In this document: positions 1 to 9,600 of the stretch, piece after piece | Numbering within the stretch: the stretch's first letter is position 1 | Layout of the letters: each line of letters begins with the position of its first letter | Source of the DNA: Saccoglossus kowalevskii | Lineage: Eukaryota; Hemichordata; Enteropneusta; Harrimaniidae | Assembly (NCBI RefSeq): GCF_000003605.2 | Contig: NW_003132901.1 | Location: 1-14,944 of the forward strand | Length of the DNA stretch: 14,944 bases | Direction: 5' to 3' | Program-made: the position numbers and the translations under genes | Notes under the pieces: generated by a model | Seen by the model: the letters and a program-made list of their open reading frames with translations, nothing else | Databases searched by the model: none | What the model was told of the DNA's origin: nothing

Positions 1-340
1 AGATTTGATTAAAATAACAGATGACCATATATGGTCATGTGAACTCATTAATATGCATAGCCATTATATCTTAAACACTGTTGCAGTTAGGAAGATGAAT
101 CCTGTGTTATTATGACAACAGTGAACAAGAGATTTGATTAAAAATAACAGATGACCATATATGGTCATGTGAACTCATTAATAAGCAAAGCAGTCATATC
201 TAAAACACAGTTGCAGAGCAGGACATGTAACAAGTGTCATTATGAAGACATTGAATGAAAGATGTAACTGACATTAGAAATGGCTATATATGATTATGTA
301 ATCTCATTATTAAGAACATGGCTCATTATATATCCTGAAA
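1..340. repeat. Tandem repeat, ~130-bp unit, about 2.6 copies
   Basis: Units begin near 1, 130 and 260, each opening with AGAT(T/G)T. The first two copies are nearly identical through the first 55 bases; the third is more diverged. Copies 1 and 2 each contain the perfect 18-bp palindrome ATGACCATATATGGTCAT (21-38 and 151-168), which is eroded in copy 3. The array runs off the left edge of the window, so its full length is unknown. No coding potential was seen. Bases 340-504 hold nothing recognisable apart from a short GC-rich patch near 473-500. Confidence 0.85.
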
Positions 341-504
341 ACCATATTTCGATAACCAAACCAGATAAATACATGGTACCAACTTCATTTTGACCGCATG
401 TTACTGATAATTCAAGCTACCTGATTGTCTAACATGTGACCACATTAATTATGAAACAGAATCTTGTCAGCTTGGGCCCCGGTGACGCCGCTTGCGGCTT
501 TAAT

Positions 505-1696
505 TTCAACTTCTTGTTACAAACTGCAAGTCCAATTGCTTTGATATTACATATATAGGTACTACATGTGGACCTTTCTCAGATTTATTCGATTTGTAAT
601 GATATCTTCAATTCTCTAATTTTGATGAATATTTTTGTCATTTTTGGTAAAAAGTGATATTTTCAACTTCTTGTTAAAAACCGCAAGTCCAGTTGGTTTG
701 ATATTACATATATAGGTACTACATGTGGACCTCTTTCAGATTTGTTTATTTTGTAATGATATCTTCAATTCTCTAATTTTGGTGAATATTTTTGTCATTT
801 TTGGTAAAAAGTGATATTTTCGACTTCTTGTTAAAAAACACAAGTCCAATTGCTTTGATATTACATATATAGGTACTGCATGTGGACTACTCTCATTTTT
901 TTTTCATTTCATGATGATATCTTCAATTCTCTAATTTTGATGAATATTTTTGTCATTTTTGGTAAAAAGTGATATTTTCAACTTCTTGTTAAAAACCGCA
1001 AGTCCAATTGCTTTGACATTACATATATAGGTACTACATGTGGACCTCTTTCAGATTTGTTCATTTGTATGATGATATCTTCAATTCTCTAATTTTGGTG
1101 AATATTTTTGTCATTTTTGGTAAAAAGTGATATTTTCAACTTCTTGTTAAAAACCCCAAGTCCAGTTGGTTTGATATTACATATATAGGTACTACATGTG
1201 GACCTCTTTCAGATTTGTTTATTTTGTAATGATATCTTCAATTCTCTAATTTTGGTGAATATTTTTGTCATTTTTGGTAAAAAGTGATATTTTCAACTTC
1301 TTGTTAAAAAACACAAGTTCAATTGCTTTGATATTACATATATAGGTACTACATGTGGACCTTTCTCAGATTTGTTCATTTTGTAATGATATCTTTAATT
1401 CTCTCATTTTGGTGAATATTTTTGTCATTTTTGGTAAAAAAGTGATATTTTCGACTTCTTGTTAAAAAACACAAGTCCAATTGCTTTGATATTACATATA
1501 TAGGTACTACATGTGGACCTCTTTCAAATTTGTTCATTTGTATGATGATATCTTCAATTCTCCAATTTTGATGAATATTTTTGTCATTTTTGGTGAAAAG
1601 TGATATTTTTGAATTCTTGTTGAAAACAGCAAGTCCCATTGCATTGATACTATGCATATTGTTCATTTTCTAATGATACCTTCAGTTCTTTAATTG
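505..1696. repeat. Satellite array, 157-159-bp monomer, ~7.5 copies
   Basis: The anchor TTC(A/G)ACTTCTTGTTA recurs at 505, 662, 819, 977, 1135, 1292 and 1450, and a degenerate form at 1609, giving periods of 157-159 bp. Monomers are AT-rich and share short internal words such as GGTACTACATGTGGAC and TTGTCATTTTTGG. The final copy is truncated and lacks the central GGTACTACATG block. Because the period is not a multiple of three, long open frames across it (for example a 96-codon one on the minus strand) are repeat artefacts rather than genes. The array ends about 250 bp upstream of the gene 1 start codon. Monomer length resembles molluscan ~160-bp satellites, but family membership was not established. 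Confidence 0.93.
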
Positions 1697-1943
1697 AAAT
1701 GTGCATTGCTAACAGCGGAGCTATCTCAGCCGATAGGCTGCTTGTTTATAAACTTTTTGTAATTTGAAAATCCTCGTTGCGGTGAGCTCAATATATTCCT
1801 AATACCCCCTCAATGTGATTCAGTATGCATTGTCAGATTAATTCACTGGTAATATCTATTGAAACGCCCAAAACGTAGATTAACGGAGTTTCTACCCGGA
1901 GATCTGCAGCGTCTATTTTCAGGCAATTATACATTGGTTCAAA
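1697..1943 (+). promoter_or_regulatory. Upstream region of gene 1 (putative promoter and 5' UTR)
   Basis: This is the only non-repetitive sequence between the satellite and the gene 1 start codon, so promoter and 5' UTR probably lie here. A TTTATAAA match occurs near 1744-1751, but nothing shows that it is used. GC content rises slightly near 1860-1945. The transcription start cannot be placed from the sequence. Confidence 0.35.
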
Positions 1944-2040
1944 ATGGCGTCTAACCTAAAACGGAGAACGTCCATGGAATATACTATAATAATGGTCCTA
2001 TGTGTGTGGATCTATCGAGCTGGCGCGGGTTTTGAATTAG
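1944..2040 (+). CDS. Gene 1 exon 1: start codon and signal peptide
   Basis: ATG in the context TTCAAAATGG opens 32 codons plus one base and ends at a strong donor, G|GTAAGT (2041). The peptide has a basic N-region (KRR), a hydrophobic core (YTIIMVLCVWIY) and a small-residue cleavage region (AGAG). Gene 2 exon 1 begins in nearly the same context, TTCAAAATGGCG, which supports this start. An internal Met at codon 11 is an alternative start that would still leave the hydrophobic core. Confidence 0.82.
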
Positions 2041-5000
2041 GTAAGTGTGAGTATGTGAATATTTTGCTTGTCATCCCTCGCCCGACCTTGCACATGCGTG
2101 CATCTCGAAATTTTACATAACCTGTAGAAAATAATATAATTATTCTGGATTTGTGTCACTCACCAGATTAAATTGATTAATTTTAAATCGAAATAATAAT
2201 GTAACAAGGAAACAAAAAGAGAATGTTTTTCCCATGTTGGGACAATGTTACCACGTTCTTTTTTGGGCGAAATAGTCATTCTCTCTCGCGAAGCGTTGAT
2301 ATATAACCTCCCACGCAATTCAGTAAAAAAATCACATAGGCCATTCTGACAGTGGAATTAACGGTATAGATATATATTCGGTATAACAGACTTGTGGTTC
2401 ACAAGTCCTCGTATTGAATAAATTTTATATTTAATATTACATAAGTTTCATATAAAATAATACCACAATGCGTTATTGTAGTTACACTTGTGTGTGGAAT
2501 TTCTATGATCGCTCCCTTCATATTGCATATGGTAATGTTTTTATTACTAACTGCCGAGCATTGAAATGCTCAGAACGGGGCAATATATAGTTAGCGCACC
2601 TGCCAATGTCCCGTCACGTGTTTTACAAAACGATATAAGGGACGGGTCATTACTCATTGTGGGGTGATGAGATTAGAATATACTGACAATGTGCAATTGT
2701 GTGCAGACCACGTGCCCCCTCGTGTAGAATATCTGTTAAAAATAATGGTCCTCCATTAGTATTTGTTGTTTTCCTATGACCATGTTTGCTACACTGTAAA
2801 CCATGTTTGCTACACTGTAGTGTTTAGACCGAGTAACTAAGCGTAAACAGTGTTTATATATTTGTGTATAAGATCATTCGTATTTCAAAGAATCTAAATA
2901 AACACGCGAAATCGTGGGAACAGTTGGAGCATAAAAAGACTGAGAACCTGCGTCTGAGGCTCGTACACGGCGAATTGGCGCCATTTTGAGGACAACCTAC
3001 ATCCATCTCAATATACTTTGCTCGGTATCTTTTTGATATTTTACAAATTTACTCCAAAATCACTGCAAGTTGCGTGCCAATAATCTAGAGTTCATATCTC
3101 ATAATTTCGTTGTAGGTCAGAATCTATATACACAATCTCGTTATTTTAAAACAGTGACAGTATTTCTAAAAATACTAGTAGTCAGGTAGAGTCTATATAT
3201 AGATGTTTATATTATGACGTCATAAACACGGTAAACCTTGTCCTGTAATGTAATGTATACAATGCAATGCTCTATGTTCGTTAGTTAGTTATACACCAAT
3301 ACATACAAATAGATAATGTGCAAGATGGACACTCTTGCATGGCTATCACGAATTTTTAGGGAGTACGTGGCCATGGAAATATTTGGCCAAGTCAATGTAA
3401 AAATACGTTTTTCTTTCAGTCAGTTCTCTCCAACAAAAATTTCACACTGGGTAAACAAAAACCAAAATTGCTGACTTGCATCCAAATCCAAATTTTACTA
3501 TAAATTGTTTTCCTCTATGTAATAAGTCGAAAGCCACGTCAGGCGAACGACTTAGACGGCTGAACAGAAGCCGTTCTTACCGACCATACACGCCTTTCCC
3601 TTACGCTGCTGTTTCATTCTTTAGTATCTTATATTGCTATTACAGTTCATCTTGGGCGTGAAGCGAGGGAATGTGGTGTGCAGATTATATACGGAAATCA
3701 CCACTACGAAGGTGGGAGAATCCACGGATACCCGCTGAATGAGGATTCCCGGGCATTCACGCAGTGTAATGTAACGATCATTGCGGACAAGAGGCAAAAG
3801 CTCTACCTCCGATTTGTTGAATTCAGCATACCATCAAAGAAGTCCGACTGCAGCGACCACTATCTGAAAATATATGATGGTGATTCCACTGACATGCGAG
3901 CTCCGTTGCTCACTGGTCGCCATGGATTATGTAACAGCAATACAAACGGCCTGCCAGCGTCTGTTTTGACGACTACCAAAGCCGTGACGTTTCAGTTATA
4001 CAGGAAAGACGTTATGAGTGAAACTGACTTTGAGATAATATATTCGGCAATAGAAAAGATAAATGGTAAGACAATAATTCAAGTCTTGGCGTATGGTACA
4101 ATGCAAGAAAGTTGCCATGAATAATCGGAATAATAATGTATTAGCACTGAAACCCTTGGAGCGGTGTTTCCATGGTAACATCAAACACCATTCTTTTGTG
4201 TGCTTCATTTTGAGAAAATATTTTTTCAAAAATATATATTTTTAGAACAATTCCGCAGAACACAATGTCAAAAATTGCACTTGTTATCACTCTGTAAAAC
4301 CATAGACCCTCGTCTATGGTAAAACTCTGGGTAATACAAGATAACAAAAAGTACCCCGACAGTAACGACATACGATTGTCTCACCCCATGTCACCAGCCT
4401 ATAATTTTAGATATGACATATCTATGTTTTAGAAATCAATAGTAAGAGCGTTGCAATACTGACAAAAGACAGCTACTCACTAATATACATCTATAGTGTG
4501 TATTATTATCTTACAGCCACGAATACATACATGCACGGATCAACAAGCTGCAACTTTTTTGGCAACAAAAGTTGATCCGCGTATCGTGTTGCATGTTGAC
4601 AGAGGAATAAAACATGTCTTTTATTTTCAATCAAGTTACTTGCTACATGACGACACTCTGTCAACAAGCAACAAAAGTTAATCTTTGTATTATGATTTTA
4701 AAAAATAGACTGGTAATCTCAAACACACATTTGAAGGTTTCCGTATATTCTTGGACTTCACTTGGATTAAAATGCATAAAATGGTGACTTTGTCAAAGAT
4801 ATTACGTAACATGCAAAATAATTTGATATGATACCGAATATGTAAAATTTCATGGGAAGATAAAACTAGTGTGTTCGATGGAAAAAACACATTGAATTAA
4901 TTATAGTCCGTAGTTAAGACATTTTTCATTTGATGCGCCATGTTCGTACAATTCTTGCTTTCTAGATGGAGCTTGTTTCTTATGTTCTGACGATGCGAGT

Positions 5001-5428
5001 TTGTGTATTGACCCCTCTCTAGTCTGTGACGGATTAGAAAACTGTGAAGATGGGTCTGACGAGACTGACTGTCCAGGTCAGTCTTTTCTAATGTCGTGCA
5101 CATTTGTTTATTTATAGTAATGTAACTGTGAATTATATTGATGTATACCGATGTTTTCCATGGCTGACAAGTATGGGCCGATAGAATTCCAGACTAAAAT
5201 TAAGGACGTTTTTAAAAATCTGTGTGTAAGAAATGTCATTAATTGTTATTGATTTGTGGTCACTATTGAAATAAATAACATATCCAAGATGATTTTGAGA
5301 CGGAAATCTCAAATGATTAGAATCCACTACAGGAACCACGTTGGTATTCCATTATAAGGTCACAGCTGCACGTTATTAACTCAAACGAAATTGGAATTGG
5401 GTCGTATGTTACGGATGATTCTCTCTGC

Positions 5429-5475
<47 letters not shown>

Positions 5476-5809
5476 GATAACTTGATTTCAGATTATTATA
5501 TGTAATACTGGTTCGTGTACTTATATTTCAGAAACCAAGATTCTGGAAGACACTGACGTTGGACTATCATTGGCAATATTGGCAATAATAGTTGTTCTGA
5601 TGCTAGTGGTAGTTTCCGGTACGGTTTGTATCATGCAATGCCGCCATAAATACAGACGAAGCAGAAATATTCGCACAGACACGAATACATCTGACAATCA
5701 CGTGATCATCGACCCGATTGGGTCCGATGAACACGAATCGGGCAATAACGTGCGGTACTTCTACGAGAGCGGCGCAGTTGAGAACTCCACCCAGATAGCA
5801 ATGGGATGA
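1944..5809 (+). CDS. Gene 1: signal peptide-CUB-LDLa-transmembrane protein (4 exons, 301 aa)
   Basis: Predicted type I single-pass membrane protein, joined from 1944-2040, 3646-4065, 4966-5076 and 5532-5809 (906 nt, 302 codons with stop). Residues 1 to about 29 are a signal peptide. Residues 42-170 are a CUB domain with four cysteines (C42, C73, C101, C128) and the hallmark LKIYDG. Residues 176-208 are an LDLa domain with six cysteines and CEDGSDE. Residues about 221-244 are a hydrophobic membrane span. The roughly 57-residue tail starts with basic HKYRR and ends near a YFYE motif. All introns are phase 1 with GT/AG borders, and the frame closes exactly. CUB and LDLa domains usually bind extracellular proteins or peptides; the ligand here is unknown. 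There is one N-glycosylation sequon, NVT at residue 74. A paralogous gene lies immediately downstream. No named family with this exact layout is recognised. Confidence 0.88.
2041..3645 (+). other. Gene 1 intron 1 (phase 1, 1605 bp)
   Basis: Donor GTAAGT and acceptor ATTGCTATTACAG. Contains a 21-bp tandem duplication (unit starts CCATGTTTGCTACACTG) at 2780-2820 and a perfect CRE-type octamer TGACGTCA at 3215-3222, neither of known function. A 61-codon open frame at 3476-3661 covers the end of this intron and the acceptor in another frame and is judged spurious. No other structure was seen. Confidence 0.8.
3646..4065 (+). CDS. Gene 1 exon 2: CUB domain
   Basis: Symmetrical phase 1-1 exon of 140 codons encoding residues 33-172. 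CUB features in order: ECG (C42), TQCNVTI (C73), LYLRF, SDC (C101), YLKIYDG, GLC (C128), then FQLYRKD and FEIIYSA as the last beta strands. The spacing suits the two disulphides of a standard CUB fold (about 110-130 aa). In calcium-binding CUBs the Asp before the YL(x)IYDG strand is at Cys+3; here that place is His104, with Asp103 next to it, so calcium binding is doubtful. The exon ends AATG|GTAAGA. Confidence 0.9.
4066..4965 (+). other. Gene 1 intron 2 (phase 1, 900 bp)
   Basis: Donor GTAAGA and acceptor TTGCTTTCTAG. Carries a compact cluster of inverted and direct repeats at 4536-4695, described separately. Several short frames on both strands here have no domain signal and were rejected. 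Confidence 0.8.
4536..4695. repeat. Nested inverted and direct repeats, possible MITE remnant
   Basis: CGGATCAAC (4536-4544) pairs with GTTGATCCG (4571-4579). GTTGCATGTTGACAGAG (4588-4604) pairs with CTCTGTCAACAAGCAAC (4656-4672) with one mismatch. GCAACAAAAGTT is also directly repeated about 107 bp apart (4562 and 4669). This looks like a small foldback element or its debris. No target-site duplication could be defined. Confidence 0.5.
4966..5076 (+). CDS. Gene 1 exon 3: LDL-receptor class A domain
   Basis: Symmetrical phase 1-1 exon of 37 codons (residues 173-209) bounded by TTTCTAG|AT and CCAG|GTCAGT. The six cysteines are C176, C179, C186, C193, C199 and C208. The C-terminal signature is VCDG followed by CEDGSDE, the calcium cage of LDLa repeats. 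The residue just before C199 is Asn rather than the usual Asp, a frequent conservative variant. The C1-C2 gap is only two residues, shorter than the usual five to seven. The same short gap occurs in gene 2, so it appears ancestral to the pair rather than an error. Confidence 0.9.
5077..5531 (+). other. Gene 1 intron 3 (phase 1, 455 bp)
   Basis: Donor GTCAGT and acceptor TTATATTTCAG. It holds a (TTG)16 microsatellite at 5429-5476, ending 55 bp before exon 4. Otherwise AT-rich with no recognised feature. Confidence 0.8.
5429..5476. repeat. (TTG)16 microsatellite
   Basis: Sixteen perfect TTG units. The perfection suggests a young or length-variable locus. It lies in intron 3 of gene 1, 55 bp upstream of the acceptor for the transmembrane exon. 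Confidence 0.97.
5532..5809 (+). CDS. Gene 1 exon 4: transmembrane segment and cytoplasmic tail
   Basis: Starts after TATTTCAG and encodes residues 210-301, ending at TGA (5807-5809) followed at once by a second stop, TAG. A short acidic stalk (LEDTD) precedes a hydrophobic helix of about 24 residues rich in Ile, Val and Leu (about 221-244). Then comes a basic stop-transfer stretch (RHKYRRSR), as expected for a cytoplasmic C-terminus. The tail has Y285-F-Y287 followed by ESG, possible phosphotyrosine sites. It has no PPxY motif, unlike gene 2. Confidence 0.87.
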
Positions 5810-6145
5810 TAGGTGGTTTCCATAGCGACGTTGGTTTAGTTGAATACATCGAGCGCAGTTTACATTATATGAAATGCGCCTCGTTTATAATAGATTTTTT
5901 TGCTATATTGTACACTTTGTTTGAAACAATGGTTCAGAAAATAGGGGAGACGAAAACACGTACGACAGAAGTTGATTGATATATGATGTCATCTATACAG
6001 ACTGCGTCTAATAGTGCGTAGAAGAAATTAATCATTTTACAAGCACAAACATGTTGGAACACTATAAGCTATAAGCTATGAAAAGACCGAACTTATGTTA
6101 CATATGCTGAAGATTATCTAGAATAAAACACATTTTTATTGAAAT
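5810..6145 (+). other. Gene 1 3' UTR with AATAAA at 6122-6127
   Basis: A canonical AATAAA occurs at 6122-6127, about 315 bp after the stop, followed by a T-rich stretch and the GT-rich CGGGGGTGTATTTGTAG. This is a credible poly(A) site and marks the probable end of gene 1 about 430 bp before the gene 2 start codon. Confidence 0.65.
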
Positions 6146-6572
6146 GTATGTGTAATTCGGGGGTGTATTTGTAGTTTGGTTCCAGGGCCATTTATCACGG
6201 TAGCGCACTCGGCTGATTCACGGGGTCACGGAGTTCATTGTGTAAGTACGAACTGCCCCAAGCCAACCTAAATATAGGTAGATGGTGGGTTTATCCTACA
6301 GATGACGGTCACAGTCATGTTTTCATCAATAGTACTAGTGGCCAACACTTGTAACGTATTTAGATTTAGCAGTGGTGAAGTTCCGTTTTTTTCGGAGAAA
6401 ACTTTCACAATAATCATAATTGCTGCTTGCGTTATTGTTATTAATGTGACCAGTGACAGCACAGTGAAATTCGCGCATATTGTTTAGCGGCTGTCAAATC
6501 TTCCATCACAGTAGATTAAAGTGAAATCTTATCACTACGAACTCACCATGACCTATATGGGGAATATTCAAA
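6146..6572 (+). promoter_or_regulatory. Spacer between gene 1 and gene 2 (putative gene 2 promoter and 5' UTR)
   Basis: Only about 430 bp separate the gene 1 poly(A) signal from the gene 2 ATG, so the gene 2 promoter should lie here unless the two are co-transcribed. No clear TATA box is seen. The overlapping 61- and 64-codon frames near 6268-6487 on opposite strands are low-complexity and judged spurious. An out-of-frame ATG at 6548 is a possible upstream start. Confidence 0.4.
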
Positions 6573-6666
6573 ATGGCGCCCTTCCTGAAAGGGAAAATCG
6601 TACGGGAGTCTCTAGTGATTTTGCTGATGTTAAGCGTGTGTGTGGTTGTAAAATCATACACAACAG
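6573..6666 (+). CDS. Gene 2 exon 1: start codon and signal peptide
   Basis: ATG in the context TTCAAAATGGCG, as in gene 1. There are 31 codons plus one base, ending ACAG|GTGAGT (donor at 6667). Basic residues precede a hydrophobic core (LVILLMLSVCVVV), with a likely cleavage near KS|YTT. An upstream ATG at 6548 lies in another frame. That frame stays open across the exon and would end just inside exon 2 after splicing, so leaky scanning or a start of transcription downstream of 6548 is implied. Confidence 0.83.
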
Positions 6667-9600
6667 GTGAGTTGATTAAGTGTTCACGTTTATTATAAGT
6701 GAATCTTTTTTTAAATGAGCAAATGCGTTCACGGGGGTGTCGTGATGAAATGATGTCAAGATGTCGATGTCTGACCCCAATTACATACTTCGATACTGTT
6801 GTTAAACTTTTGAAAATGAAATCAAACATACGTTATTAATTGATAGCCCTAAGTTACATACCCCTATCATTATTTACGTAACTGTATTTATGTGTTCTAA
6901 ACGCGAGTACAAGTACATCTATCTCTTAAGGGTAGGCCATTTGCATTCCTGGGTAGGGCTTGGTGGAATGTACTTATTTCACATCATGATGTTTTAAATA
7001 ATTTACTACTAGGACGGTATATGTAACTCGCAACACTCTAGATTTTGTTCTCATGAAAATGAATTTTACGATTGTCTCATCCTCAAATTGTCCACCCCTC
7101 CTGATTGTGATTGGCCAACCCTTTTTAGTAAAATATATTGCTACATACTGTTTACAATGTTGCTACATTTTGTTTGCATGGAGCATGTTTGTCTATTGTC
7201 TTCGCCAACAAGGCTCGGCGTCTATTCGGTCATCGCCTCACCGCTATCTTTGCAGATCCCGTTTAACACAAGCTCCCCCGTTGAAAAAATTATTCAATTT
7301 GTTTTTGTATAATATAAATAAATCATTAACTTAGTCTGGCGATTTTAAAGTTTGGACCCCCCTCCCATAAAAAAAATCCTGTATCCGCCCCTGTCACATG
7401 CCCAATATGTCGAATGTATGAGTATGTTTAAGGGACTTCACAGAATTTACAGGTCATGGCCGATGTTTTTCGAAAGTCATATACGTAAAAACATTTGACC
7501 CTTTAAAACAGTTGTATGCTGACCTCCACTCATTGAGTAACGCATTGAACAGACGCGATGGAATTCTGTTTGCGCATGCTTAAGCTGCCTAGCAACGGGC
7601 GCGGGTAGGACAAAATATGAAAGGTAAAACGACCAACGAACAGACAACTCTTGAAGACAGCAGCGGCATATTTGAAACACTTTTAAAATATCGTCGATTG
7701 AGTGTTGGTAAAACCAAACAAAAACGTGAATTACTAATGTTTTCTTGCAGAGAAAACAAAGGTACGTGTGTTTCGCTGAGTAAATATGATCGTGACCGTT
7801 TTTCAAAATACTCCCAAAAATATGAAAATATTTCGCTATAGGCAAAGATAATTTGCATGTTCATTTTTTCTTACTTAGGCAGAATGGTGTGTACATTTTT
7901 AGAATGTGGAAGTACCTTGCTGAAACCTTATACCTTGTAATTTCGCGATGGTTTCTCTGCAAATCTTCTAAAATAAGGATATTTTTTTGTTTTTAATACA
8001 GTTATAATGACTAATGACTTAAACAGTCAGTGCGGTGAGGCCATAAGTGACGTCAGTAGCGGAGTAATCAAGTCGTATAGGGAGCCAAACTATGCGACGA
8101 ATTGGCACTGTGACGTCACGATCGCTGTCCAAACGGACCAGGTGGTGCTTTTACGGTTTGAAACTTTCAATGCATATTCAAAATATGACGATTGCAGAGA
8201 CAATAATTTGAAAGTGTACGATGGAAGCAATGTATATAGTCAACTTCTCACCCCCAATAGTGGTTTGTGTACAGGCGTTTATAGTACGTCATCTGACGTT
8301 CCAAAATATATCTTATCAACGGGCAGTTCAATTACACTGTATCTCATACGTGAGAATACATTGCATACGGAGTTCAATATTATAGTTTCCGCTGTTATGA
8401 AAATTGAAGGTAAGGTTTCTCACTCTAAGCATTGTAAAATACAGATCCTTTTTAACATGGGTTCTCACCAGGCGTTTTCTTCAAGTTGTCATGCTTCTGT
8501 TTGAATGGAATATGTTGAGAACTTGGTAAACACGATATGTATGATTTATCGTAATTTTAAGACATTGATACAGTAACAATACTTTGCAATATCCGTCAGT
8601 TGCAATAATTAAAATATTAGTGAGCATGTACATCAAATGAATGCAGAGCGCATCATGATGCGTATTTGCTTTTTACAACATTCAATCTAACGAATACTGC
8701 ATGTTTACCCAAAAACAACGTCTTAAGTTCATCATAAATCATCACTCTACTGTGTCTACCAACAATACTTACTAGAATTATTTAAACATACTCAAAAACA
8801 CTCTAAGTTATCCATATTTGTCTATTATATTCACACGAAATGTAGTTCACATTTAATACTGTTTTGTGTGTTACGTCATTTCAATATCATTTTAAAGTTG
8901 CATTTCGACCTGATTTTGATTCTGTACTGTTCATGGCACATCTTATACAACAGAATCCTGAAATCGAACTTGATGGATCTTGTGAATCTCGGAAAGTATC
9001 CACAACAATGGAAACCATGTCTGACTACCTTCAGTGATTCAATATTCCGAGATTTGTTGCCATGCCAACTGATTCAATCAGCGGAATGTGGTCTATAAAA
9101 ATAAAAGTTGGAATGCAATGTGAACTGAGATTAACTATTGCATACACTGTACATGTCATTCCCTGAATTAACTTTTTGGTATTTCAAAATCTGTAAATGT
9201 ACACATTTAATAGAAATATGGTGACTCACGAAATCGATGATGGCTCTACTTTAAAATGTGATCATCCTTTAACATTCATAAAATATATACACGTTACCCT
9301 GATCTTGTCACGTGATTGTTTTTAACGTACTCTAATTCACACTTTACTCATCTTAGATTGCATGAAGTGAAGCAGATGTTATGTAATGCAGTGACAAACC
9401 TGGTACAATACTAATTTAATTACGCATGCGCAGTACAGTATATCCGTAGCGTGCATGTAACGTATATAAGTAAGCTACACTACGTTATATCTTGTCTGGT
9501 TAGTACTAGTATATCAGTAACGTTTGTATAGTCTTCAAGCTTATTGCTTGTCACTGTCAACACAACCAACCAACCCACTCACTCGATTTTTATAAATATT

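Larger units (their letters stand above)
6667..8001 (+). other. Gene 2 intron 1 (phase 1, 1335 bp)
   Basis: Donor GTGAGT and acceptor TTTTTAATACAG. It contains a hAT-like transposon end at 7355-7393 and a promoter-like block with a possible alternative first exon at 7571-7761, both listed separately. Open frames at 7053-7334 are probably transposon debris or chance. Confidence 0.8.

Noticed and set aside
1-340. CRISPR-like array
   Set aside because: Whole 130-bp units repeat in tandem without unique spacers, and the context is eukaryotic.
1376-1666. 96-codon minus-strand open frame
   Set aside because: Lies wholly in the satellite array; its repeated peptide words mirror the monomer, and the frame changes between monomers.
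2600-2650. Inverted GTCCCGTC / GGGACGGG words
   Set aside because: Only about seven bases pair and they do not extend; within chance expectation.
3215-3222. CRE octamer TGACGTCA as an enhancer
   Set aside because: A single 8-bp palindrome in a 1.6-kb intron is not enough to call regulation; recorded only in the intron entry.
6180-6240. Possible tRNA-derived SINE or pol III box sequence
   Set aside because: GGTAGCGCACTCGGCT and GGAGTTCATTG only loosely resemble A and B boxes, and no cloverleaf can be drawn.
6268-6487. Hydrophobic 61- and 64-codon frames on opposite strands
   Set aside because: They mirror each other over AT-rich sequence in the spacer before gene 2; no Kozak, splice or domain support.
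7477-7864. Two overlapping minus-strand frames of 122 and 91 codons
   Set aside because: Low-complexity Phe/Ser/Leu-rich peptides overlapping each other in different frames, without domains or matching splice sites.
8868-9098. 76-codon plus-strand frame in gene 2 intron 2
   Set aside because: No recognised domain and no acceptor/donor pair that fits the phase 1 structure of gene 2.
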